Assembly (NCBI GenBank): GCA_020627525.1
Contig: JAHDGP010000213.1
Coordinates: 1 to 5,747 of the forward strand
Source of the DNA: Bacteroidota bacterium
GTDB taxonomy: Bacteria > Bacteroidota > Bacteroidia > Chitinophagales > UBA2359
Direction: 5' to 3'
Length of the DNA: 5,747 nt
Positions 1 to 5,273 of this stretch are shown piece by piece (within the stretch, counting starts at the first letter, position 1; every line of letters starts with the position of its first letter). The position numbers and the translations under genes were made by a program. The notes beneath the pieces were generated by a model. The model ran no database searches. It worked only from the letters and a program-made list of their open reading frames with translations, and was not told where the DNA came from.

Positions 1-39
1 GGTTATTAAATTCATATACATTTTCATTGTCAAATGTCT

Positions 40-47
40 TAGATTTG
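40..47 (+). promoter_or_regulatory. Putative Bacteroidota -7 promoter element for the lipoprotein gene
   Basis: The octamer TAGATTTG is an exact match to the Bacteroidota primary sigma -7 consensus TAnnTTTG. It lies 25 bases ahead of the ATG at 73, which would give a short leader of about 20 bases. No TTG of the -33 element is found at the expected spacing; the only nearby TTG (27-29) is too close, with a 10-base gap. The -33 element is often weak in this phylum, so the call rests on the -7 match and its position. Confidence 0.45.
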
Positions 48-72
48 TCTAAAATTACCAAAAAACTAGAAT

Positions 73-558
73 ATGTCTTTGCGTTATATCTGCTTAATAA
101 TGATGATGTTGATATTTATATCATGTCAAAACGGCACAGGTGCTGCTGCTTCAAAAAATGTTACAGCAATATCCTCCACTGATTATGATTTCTTTACAAA
201 TGATTATAAAGGTGAGAATTTGAAAGAAGGATTCCAATTAGAAAAAATAAAAGAACAGTCTTTTAAAGAAACTTATAATAGTGCTCCTGCGAATTACAAA
301 GCAATTGCATATAAAGTTATCCAAGGCTCAGAAGATCCATCTGCAGTGTTGATTGAATTACAGATTGACAGACAACAGTCTTCCTTGATGGGTAAGGCAC
401 AACGAAAAACGGAAACAAAGTACATTTGCTTGCCTTCAGCCAAAGCTCCTGAGAGCCTTCACACTAAGTATACAAAAGACATTAAGAGCTTAGGATATAA
501 AGACTTTGAGGTATATACTACTTTTTTGAGTAGAATTTTTGCCGATTTGTATTTATAA
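73..558 (+). CDS. Small predicted lipoprotein of unknown function
   Basis: This encodes 161 residues starting at ATG 73 and ending in TAA. The N-terminus is a short lipoprotein signal: Arg4, a hydrophobic stretch (residues 6-16, rich in Ile, Leu and Met) and a lipobox-like F-I-S-C ending at Cys18, followed by Gln-Asn. This predicts cleavage by signal peptidase II and lipid anchoring at Cys18. The -3 residue is Phe, which is outside the strict lipobox but tolerated in Bacteroidota. The mature part (about 143 residues) has no other membrane segment and no motif I recognise; it holds a single further Cys at 119. The Ala/Gly/Ser/Thr-rich residues 21-35 look like a flexible linker to a small globular domain. 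The gene is preceded by a good -7 element and converges on the next gene with a 12-base gap in which I see no hairpin terminator. The lipoprotein call is fairly safe; the function is unknown. Confidence 0.8.
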   Translation: MSLRYICLIMMMLIFISCQNGTGAAASKNVTAISSTDYDFFTNDYKGENLKEGFQLEKIKEQSFKETYNSAPANYKAIAYKVIQGSEDPSAVLIELQIDRQQSSLMGKAQRKTETKYICLPSAKAPESLHTKYTKDIKSLGYKDFEVYTTFLSRIFADLYL

Positions 559-570
559 GCACTGTTACTA

Positions 571-1989
571 TTATCTGACAATTATTTTGTGGAAACTTTG
601 TTTTGTATCGTTATACAATCTAACAATATAGTGTCCTTTTGTCCAGTTACTGATGTTTAATTTTGAGTTTAAGCCTCCTTTATCTTGCAAAATTAGCTTG
701 CCAGTAACATCAAAAATAGCTAGATGATATTTTTCTAAAGACTCAATATTTAGGTAATCAGTTGTTGGGTTTGGATAGATTTTAACATCGGCATTAAATA
801 CTGTTTGCAAAGAAGCAATTGTACTATCTTGTGTATTAATACTTGCGACTGTTTCAGGAGTTCCCCACAAAATAATTTGCGGTGCTTCTGATGTCGGATG
901 ATTGGCTAAAATCAAGCCATTCCCAGCTGCATCAATAGTCATTTCTAATTGATTAAGTGCTTTTGTTAAAACAGTGTTGTTTTGCCAAACATTGTTTTCA
1001 TTGTTGGCATATACGAAGTTTTTATCTGCATTTAACATTGCCATATGCACCATATTTTCTTCAGCAATAAATGATTCTAATGAAATGTCTTCTTCCCAAG
1101 CAACAACGGCATAACTCCCCCAAGAACTTTCATTTATCTCCTTAGTTGTATAGATAATCTTATTGGGACCTGTAATGCTGTCAAAGCCTGCATATACAGC
1201 ATGAACCAGATCATTTTCAATTTGCATTTTAGCAATAATATCAAACTTATTAGGAGACTGGCTGATAAAGCTGTTTATCCAGTTTCCATTCATGGATTGC
1301 TTGAAACCGTACTGTATTTTAGTTCCTGTGCCCGATGGTCCGACATAAATAATATGTGGTAAGCCATCTTCTGTTAAATCAATATTTGGCAAGCTTTTAC
1401 TTGGATCGTTTACATTTGAAAAAATCAAATGCTCTATTTCGGGTTCTGTTATATCATTATTAACAATAAAGTTGGTATTTGAATAAAATATTTTATAATC
1501 ACCTTCTTCATTCTGCCCTACCCAAGTAAGGTGTAAAACATCATTATTGTCAATAGCAGTATGAGGAGAAAAAACATCAGCCACACTGTTGGTGATCTGA
1601 TGTTCCTCTTCTTGTCCTTCCTTAATATCCCTTATAAAAAGTTGCTTGACTCCTTCTTTTTCTTTTAAATAACTTATGAAAATATTTTTTGAATCGCTCA
1701 ATTCAATACTTGCATTGTAAAGAGATTCTTCTGGATCGTTTATTTGAACAGCATTTTGCACTTCTCCGTCTGCTGATCTGACAGCATACCAAAGTTCGTT
1801 TATATCACCATTTTCTTGGTGATAAACCATATGGACATCTCCTAGTTCATCTAATTTAAGAGAACTATTGCCCAGTCTTTTATCCATAAAATTGTCCGTA
1901 AGAAACTGAATATCGGAATTATCCCATTGAGCATTAGCTAACAACGTAGCAAATAAAATCGCTATTAAAAAACATCTTTGGAGGGTCAT
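571..1989 (-). CDS. T9SS-secreted beta-propeller (BNR-like) protein with type A sorting domain
   Basis: This encodes 472 residues starting at ATG 1989 (reverse strand). Residues 1-20 are a Sec signal peptide with probable cleavage after A-N-A, before Gln21. The body (about 25-380) holds seven strand motifs of the type V-H-x-x-Y, beginning near residues 52, 103, 152, 211, 262, 314 and 358. Several are preceded by D/N-G or D/N-D turns and followed by a second strand such as I-x-Y or I-F-Y. The spacing of about 44-59 residues is what a seven-bladed, sialidase/BNR-like propeller would show. Residues 403-472 are a T9SS type A sorting domain: Y-P-N-P-T-T-D-Y-L-N-I at 405-415, F-D-V-T-G-K at 426-431, G-H-Y-I-V-R-L at 452-458 and a terminal K-I-I-V-R. 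The protein should cross the outer membrane through T9SS and be released or surface-anchored after domain removal. I see no sialidase Asp-box catalytic set, so a binding or adhesive role is as likely as an enzymatic one. Confidence 0.88.
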   Translation of the reverse strand: MTLQRCFLIAILFATLLANAQWDNSDIQFLTDNFMDKRLGNSSLKLDELGDVHMVYHQENGDINELWYAVRSADGEVQNAVQINDPEESLYNASIELSDSKNIFISYLKEKEGVKQLFIRDIKEGQEEEHQITNSVADVFSPHTAIDNNDVLHLTWVGQNEEGDYKIFYSNTNFIVNNDITEPEIEHLIFSNVNDPSKSLPNIDLTEDGLPHIIYVGPSGTGTKIQYGFKQSMNGNWINSFISQSPNKFDIIAKMQIENDLVHAVYAGFDSITGPNKIIYTTKEINESSWGSYAVVAWEEDISLESFIAEENMVHMAMLNADKNFVYANNENNVWQNNTVLTKALNQLEMTIDAAGNGLILANHPTSEAPQIILWGTPETVASINTQDSTIASLQTVFNADVKIYPNPTTDYLNIESLEKYHLAIFDVTGKLILQDKGGLNSKLNISNWTKGHYIVRLYNDTKQSFHKIIVR

Positions 1990-2142
1990 AAGTTCGCTTT
2001 TTTGCTTAACAATTATTTATACTTAATTGACCATCAAAAAGGTACAGAAAACCAGACTTTTTTTTGAAGTTGAACAAATGTTGTCGAAGAATCAGAATAT
2101 AATTTTTATTTAGTAATTAAACTAAGTCTTCCTACCTGTCTC

Positions 2143-2150
2143 TAATCTTG
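2143..2150 (+). promoter_or_regulatory. Possible -7 promoter element for the lysine-rich protein gene
   Basis: TAATCTTG matches the Bacteroidota -7 consensus TAnnTTTG at seven of eight positions, with C in place of the first T of TTTG, and is followed by C as is common. It is 56 bases ahead of the chosen ATG at 2207. No TTG lies at the usual distance upstream. The match is weak and could be chance in AT-rich DNA. If real, transcription would start near 2157, which also argues against a TTG start codon at 2156. Confidence 0.25.
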
Positions 2151-2206
2151 CATACTTGGGACTTGACAATATTTCAAACAAGTTCTTATCATTAAAATTT
2201 AGAATT

Positions 2207-2890
2207 ATGACACATTTATTGAAATTGGCTATATGTTTTGTTCTTATTACTACCGTTGGATTTTCTGCATCGGCACAAAATAGTGGTAAGTTATCAAAAA
2301 ATAACAGACTAAAATCTTGGTTTAAGAAAAGTGATAAAACCCCTATCATTTTACAAAAAACAGAAAGAAAATCATCAAAAACTAAAATTGGTAAACTTGA
2401 TGAAAGTGAAATGAAAGCTCAAAAATTCGAGCAAAAAACATCAACAGGAAAAATATTACGTTCGGGGAATTCTAGCAATGGTAAAATTATTAGAAATAAA
2501 AACACCAAAGCAACTCGTGCTGAAACTGGTATGAGTAAAGCTAAAATATTAGACAAATCTGGTAGAAACAATCAAACGCTTCCTAGTAAATCTCTGCCAG
2601 CTAAAAGTTCAAAAACATCGACAAGCAAAACTTCTAAAACAAAAGTAGTTAAAGCTGAAACAAAGTATCCCACAAAAGTAGTTACTAAATCGAAGACTAC
2701 GAAAGCTCAGAAAAAGGAAAAAAGCCCTTACCAAAACAGATATGAAAAAACTGGTAAGTCTAAAGTTGTGAAAAACCCAAAGTCAAATGGAACATGTGGA
2801 AAATCTAAATGTTCAACTAAAGGCTGCGAGATGCCTGGTAAACATGAAGGGTATCACAAATTTTATTCTGATAAGGGAAGAACAAATTAG
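2207..2890 (+). CDS. Secreted lysine-rich, low-complexity protein with C-terminal Cys/His cluster
   Basis: This encodes 227 residues from ATG 2207, which I prefer over the in-frame TTG at 2156 because the ATG places a clean signal peptide at the very N-terminus (hydrophobic residues 8-19, cleavage at S-A-S-A before Gln24). The mature chain is dominated by Lys, Ser and Thr: 47 Lys in about 203 residues against roughly 14 Asp/Glu, so it is strongly basic and probably disordered. Short imperfect units such as G-K-I-L (81), G-K-I-I (92) and A-K-I-L (112), and K-V-V-x-K/T (147, 157, 186), recur in it. The last 31 residues differ: Cys197, Cys202, Cys207, His213 and His217, spaced C-x4-C-x4-C-x5-H-x3-H, with the last part reading C-E-M-P-G-K-H-E-G-Y-H. 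This could bind a metal such as zinc. I do not recognise the family. Binding to a polyanion (surface polysaccharide, extracellular DNA) is an inference from charge only. Confidence 0.72.
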   Translation: MTHLLKLAICFVLITTVGFSASAQNSGKLSKNNRLKSWFKKSDKTPIILQKTERKSSKTKIGKLDESEMKAQKFEQKTSTGKILRSGNSSNGKIIRNKNTKATRAETGMSKAKILDKSGRNNQTLPSKSLPAKSSKTSTSKTSKTKVVKAETKYPTKVVTKSKTTKAQKKEKSPYQNRYEKTGKSKVVKNPKSNGTCGKSKCSTKGCEMPGKHEGYHKFYSDKGRTN

Positions 2891-2913
2891 AAAATATAGG
2901 GTATCTGCGAGTA

Positions 2914-2934
2914 GGGCAACCGCGAGGGTTGCCC
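2914..2934 (+). repeat. Palindromic repeat copy A (REP-like)
   Basis: This is a perfect 8-base-pair inverted repeat, left arm GGGCAACC (2914-2921), loop GCGAG, right arm GGTTGCCC (2927-2934). It sits in the 52-base gap between two convergent genes. It is preceded by GTA, so the hairpin foot reads GTAG. No T-run follows on either strand, so it is not a textbook intrinsic terminator, although it may still stop or stabilise transcripts. Related copies are at 3816-3836, 5230-5251 and 5253-5273, all in the same orientation. Confidence 0.85.
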
Positions 2935-2942
2935 TTATGGCT

Positions 2943-3734
2943 CTATAGTTTTGTGCGCCAGGAAACTCCGAAATCTATGAAGTAGTTACTTCCTGCATCG
3001 AATGAATCTAAGTTTGTCCCTGCTGAAATATCTAATTGTAAATCTTTATTTACTAAGTATCCGATACCTGCGTCGACATTATTTCCCCAACTTTTAAGCC
3101 CATCTTCGATAAGCGGTACATTTCCATAATATTCAACAAATCCTCCTATTTTTGGAGCTATGCTAAACGAAAAATTAAAGACATAAAGCCCGCTGGGTTG
3201 AACAGCATTTCCCGACCAATCCATTCCAAGGTTCACCGTCAATGTTAATGGATTTCCAAGTTTTGTCGCTCCTGCTATGAGCAGCCTTGATCCTAAAGCT
3301 TCATTTTTAAAATCTTCACTTAACGCATTTAACTTTACTCTGTATTGAACACAAAGGGGTGTTTTTCCAGCAAATACATTGAAACGAACACCTAGTTGTG
3401 TATTGTCAAGTCCTGTAAATTTGGTTTCTTCATTATTGAATGTATTTTTCAAGGATTTATATCCCAAAACTCCACTAATTTCAAAAGTTTCTGTAATACC
3501 GTATCTGACTACGGTAGAAGACTGAATCACATTTTGTTTAAAATCAAAGCCGTTGGCATTCGTATCAGTTTTAGTATTGTCTAATGTAATACCTGATTGA
3601 ATTTGTAATACTCTTGCTCCTGTGGTAAAACAACCTATTGCCTGTCCTGGTCGTCCTGTTCTTATTGTTTCTCCATATTGTCCAAATGCCTGAATGGAAC
3701 CAATAAAAATTAATAGGATAAATATTTTTTTCAT
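2943..3734 (-). CDS. Outer-membrane beta-barrel protein, Phenol_MetA_deg-type 'transporter'
   Basis: This encodes 263 residues from ATG 3734 (reverse strand). A start 11 codons earlier (3767) is in frame, but the M-K-K-I-F start gives a normal Sec signal peptide (hydrophobic 4-14, cleavage near G18/Q19), so I chose it. The mature protein opens with T-I-R-T-G-R-P-G-Q-A (23-32). This resembles the T-D-R-P-G hallmark at the start of Bacteroidota proteins in the 'putative MetA-pathway of phenol degradation' family, usually annotated simply as transporter; Gly replaces the usual Asp. It is followed by L-Q-I-Q-S-G (43-48) and V-R-Y-G-I-T-E-T-F-E-I (76-86), also typical. The rest alternates polar and hydrophobic residues in beta-hairpin fashion and ends in G-V-S-W-R-T-K-L, as expected for a barrel. 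It probably sits in the outer membrane; the substrate is unknown and phenol should not be assumed. The gene is flanked on both sides by palindromic repeats (copies A and B). Confidence 0.82.
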   Translation of the reverse strand: MKKIFILLIFIGSIQAFGQYGETIRTGRPGQAIGCFTTGARVLQIQSGITLDNTKTDTNANGFDFKQNVIQSSTVVRYGITETFEISGVLGYKSLKNTFNNEETKFTGLDNTQLGVRFNVFAGKTPLCVQYRVKLNALSEDFKNEALGSRLLIAGATKLGNPLTLTVNLGMDWSGNAVQPSGLYVFNFSFSIAPKIGGFVEYYGNVPLIEDGLKSWGNNVDAGIGYLVNKDLQLDISAGTNLDSFDAGSNYFIDFGVSWRTKL

Positions 3735-3815
3735 AAAGTCTGGTTTAAAAACTGACGACCTCAACAATCACCATTTGACGTGTTGTAAAAATAGAAATAA
3801 TTTTTATTTTTTTGG

Positions 3816-3836
3816 GGGCAACCGCAAGGGTTGCCC
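3816..3836 (+). repeat. Palindromic repeat copy B (REP-like, GCAAG loop)
   Basis: The arms are identical to copy A: GGGCAACC (3816-3823) and GGTTGCCC (3829-3836), with loop GCAAG in place of GCGAG. It is followed by GTAC, a flank shared with copy D. This copy lies in the 221-base gap between two divergent genes, upstream of both starts (82 bases from the barrel start and 120 bases from the next start). It therefore cannot be a terminator for either gene. Confidence 0.85.
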
Positions 3837-3910
3837 GTACGAACGATTAAATTGTGTTAATTTTGAGCATGTTATGGGTTTTAGTGCGTTTTTTGTGGTA
3901 TCGTAAGGGT

Positions 3911-3918
3911 TTATTTTG
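3911..3918 (+). promoter_or_regulatory. Possible -7 promoter element for the GATase-like protein gene
   Basis: TTATTTTG matches TAnnTTTG at seven of eight positions (T for A at position 2), 37 bases ahead of ATG 3956. A TTG at 3893-3895 is 15 bases upstream, shorter than the usual spacing of roughly 17-23. It is offered as the best candidate in the gap, with low confidence. Confidence 0.25.
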
Positions 3919-3955
3919 CGTATAAATTATTGGTAGTTGACTTGAAATTGAATAA

Positions 3956-5230
3956 ATGATGAAAAATATATTGGTGTTTTGCTTTATGATGTTGTTTGCT
4001 CAATGGCTTCACGCATCTTACCTGTTGATTCCAATGGATGAAAAACAAAAAGATCACTTGAAGGCATATGGTATTGCTTATTGGATATTAGATGAGGGAG
4101 CAACGGTTGATTGGTTGTTGAATTATCGGGGAGGTAGCTTTGCTATTCCAAATGTTAAGAGAATAGCAGATGAATGTTTGATTAGAGGTGTTAGTTATGA
4201 AATTATTGCAGATGCTCAATACACTTTAATTTTAACAACAATTGCAAGCCCTGAGCAAAACATGGATCTTGTCAAGTTGGAAAAATCACCAAAGATTGCC
4301 GTTTATACGCCAAGCGAAAAACCTCGACATCCAGATTTGCCGTGGGACGATGCTGTTACTTTGGCTTTAGAATATGCTGAGATTCCTTTTGACAAAGTGT
4401 ATGATGAAGAAGTACTTGGTGATATGCTTGCACAATACGATTGGCTGCATTTACATCACGAAGATTTCACAGGTCAATATGGGAAGTTTTATCGCGCCTA
4501 CAGAAGCCGTCCGTGGTATCAGTCGCAAGTAAAATATGAGGAAGAAAAATCCAAGAGCATGGGTTATCAAAAAGTTTCTCAAATGAAATTGGCAGTTGTT
4601 CATAAAATTAGAGACTATGTAATTGGAGGTGGCTTTATGTTTGCCATGTGTTCGGCAACAGATACCTATGATATTGCATTGGCTGCTGAGGGTATTGATA
4701 TTTGTGATAGGATGTTTGATGGTGATAGTCCCGATAAAGGTGCTACTTCAAAATTGGATTATTCAAAGACGTTTGCCTTTAAAGATTTTACGCTTTCTAT
4801 GAACCCTATGGAGTATGAATACTCTTCTATTGATGCTAGTAAAGTGCGTCAGAAAGTGGCTGAAAATTTGGATGCATTTACACTATTTGATTTTTCGGCT
4901 AAGTGGGACCCTGTTCCAACAATGTTGACGCAAAATCATAAAAAAGTAATCAAAGGATTTATGGGTCAAACAACATCATTTTACAAAAGTCAAATAAAAC
5001 CTAATGTGCTGATCATGGGTGAGAGTCCGACAGGGGATGCGCGTTATATTCATAGTGAATTTGGTATGGGCTTCTTCACTTTTTATGGTGGACATGATCC
5101 TGAAGATTATAAACATTATGTTGGAGAGCCTGAAACAGATTTGAGTTTGCATCCCAATTCTCCTGGATATCGTTTGATTTTGAATAATGTTTTGTTTCCT
5201 GCTTCTAAGAAAAGAAAGCAGAAGACTTAG
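3956..5230 (+). CDS. Exported protein of the Bacteroidota 'asparagine synthetase B' family (function uncertain)
   Basis: This encodes 424 residues from ATG 3956; the next codon is also ATG and either could serve. Residues 1-20 form a signal peptide (cleavage after H-A, before Ser21), so the protein is periplasmic or outside the cytoplasm. From memory, the opening S-Y-L-L-I-P-M-D-E-K-Q-K-x-H-L-K-A-Y-G and the late Y-G-G-H-D-P-E-D-Y (377-385) match a conserved Bacteroidota family commonly labelled asparagine synthetase B. The sequence does not support that name: there is no N-terminal Cys2 nucleophile of a class II amidotransferase, no S-G-G-x-D-S ATP-pyrophosphatase loop, and the protein is exported. 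Other conserved-looking segments are W-L-H-L-H-H-E-D-F-T-G (163-173), R-S-R-P-W-Y (183-188) and G-G-G-F-M-F-A-M-C-S-A-T (224-235). The last resembles a nucleophile elbow with Cys232, so a class I glutamine-amidotransferase-like fold is possible. The tail is basic (K-K-R-K-Q-K-T). The final G of the TAG stop is the first base of repeat copy C. Confidence 0.8.
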   Translation: MMKNILVFCFMMLFAQWLHASYLLIPMDEKQKDHLKAYGIAYWILDEGATVDWLLNYRGGSFAIPNVKRIADECLIRGVSYEIIADAQYTLILTTIASPEQNMDLVKLEKSPKIAVYTPSEKPRHPDLPWDDAVTLALEYAEIPFDKVYDEEVLGDMLAQYDWLHLHHEDFTGQYGKFYRAYRSRPWYQSQVKYEEEKSKSMGYQKVSQMKLAVVHKIRDYVIGGGFMFAMCSATDTYDIALAAEGIDICDRMFDGDSPDKGATSKLDYSKTFAFKDFTLSMNPMEYEYSSIDASKVRQKVAENLDAFTLFDFSAKWDPVPTMLTQNHKKVIKGFMGQTTSFYKSQIKPNVLIMGESPTGDARYIHSEFGMGFFTFYGGHDPEDYKHYVGEPETDLSLHPNSPGYRLILNNVLFPASKKRKQKT

Positions 5231-5251
5231 GGCAACCGCGAGGGGTTTTTT
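5230..5251 (+). repeat. Degenerate palindromic repeat copy C
   Basis: It has the same left arm GGGCAACC (5230-5237) and loop GCGAG as the other copies, but the right arm breaks after GGTT and becomes a run of six T. Only an AACC/GGTT stem remains. It starts on the last base of the preceding gene's TAG stop and lies one base before copy D in the same orientation, so C and D form a direct tandem pair. Confidence 0.75.
5234..5251 (+). terminator. Possible intrinsic terminator formed by repeat copy C
   Basis: AACC (5234-5237) can pair with GGTT (5244-5247) around a six-base loop, and the T-run 5246-5251 follows and partly overlaps. The stem is only four pairs and begins four bases after the TAG stop of the 3956-5230 gene, so as an RNA terminator it is weak. 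Copy D directly downstream adds an eight-pair hairpin. Confidence 0.3.
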
Positions 5252-5252
5252 A

Positions 5253-5273
5253 GGGTAACCGCGAGGGTTACCC
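5253..5273 (+). repeat. Palindromic repeat copy D (covarying pair)
   Basis: The left arm is GGGTAACC (5253-5260), the loop GCGAG and the right arm GGTTACCC (5266-5273). Relative to copies A and B, the fourth base pair is changed on both sides (C-G to T-A), so the stem remains perfect. It is followed by GTAC as in copy B. The right arm contains, on the reverse strand, the last Gly codon and the TAA stop of the acetyltransferase gene. Confidence 0.85.

Noticed and set aside
2037..2044. Reverse-strand TACCTTTT as a -7 element for the propeller protein gene
   Set aside because: The final G is missing at the right position and no -33 element is seen at the expected distance.
2156..2206. Upstream TTG start for the lysine-rich protein
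   Set aside because: It would put 17 extra residues ahead of a well-formed signal peptide; ATG 2207 is a better start.
2122..2349. 75-codon reverse-strand open frame
   Set aside because: It lies antisense over the start and signal peptide region of the lysine-rich protein gene, lacks recognisable protein features, and is best explained as a shadow frame.
2914..2934. Copy A as a canonical intrinsic terminator for the two convergent genes
   Set aside because: There is no T-run after the stem on either strand, and the same element also occurs in a divergent gap; a terminator role remains possible but is not shown.
3396..3584. 62-codon forward open frame
   Set aside because: It is entirely antisense within the beta-barrel gene and has no protein-like features.
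3735..3767. Upstream ATG start for the barrel protein
   Set aside because: It would add 11 residues before the M-K-K-I-F signal peptide start; the downstream ATG at 3734 gives a standard signal peptide.
3786..3793. Reverse-strand TATTTTTA as a -7 element for the barrel gene
   Set aside because: It matches seven of eight consensus bases but lies in an A/T tract where such matches are expected by chance, and no -33 TTG lies at a normal spacing.
3694..3906. 70-codon forward open frame crossing the divergent gap
   Set aside because: It overlaps the barrel gene's signal peptide antisense and reads through palindrome copy B; the composition looks like translated non-coding DNA.
3956..5230. Functional annotation as asparagine synthetase (glutamine-hydrolysing)
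   Set aside because: Signal peptide present, and the Cys2 nucleophile and synthetase P-loop are absent; kept only as a family label.
2914..5273. Palindromes as a CRISPR array
   Set aside because: The copies are about 880 to 1,420 bases apart with genes between them, except the C-D pair, which is directly adjacent without spacers.
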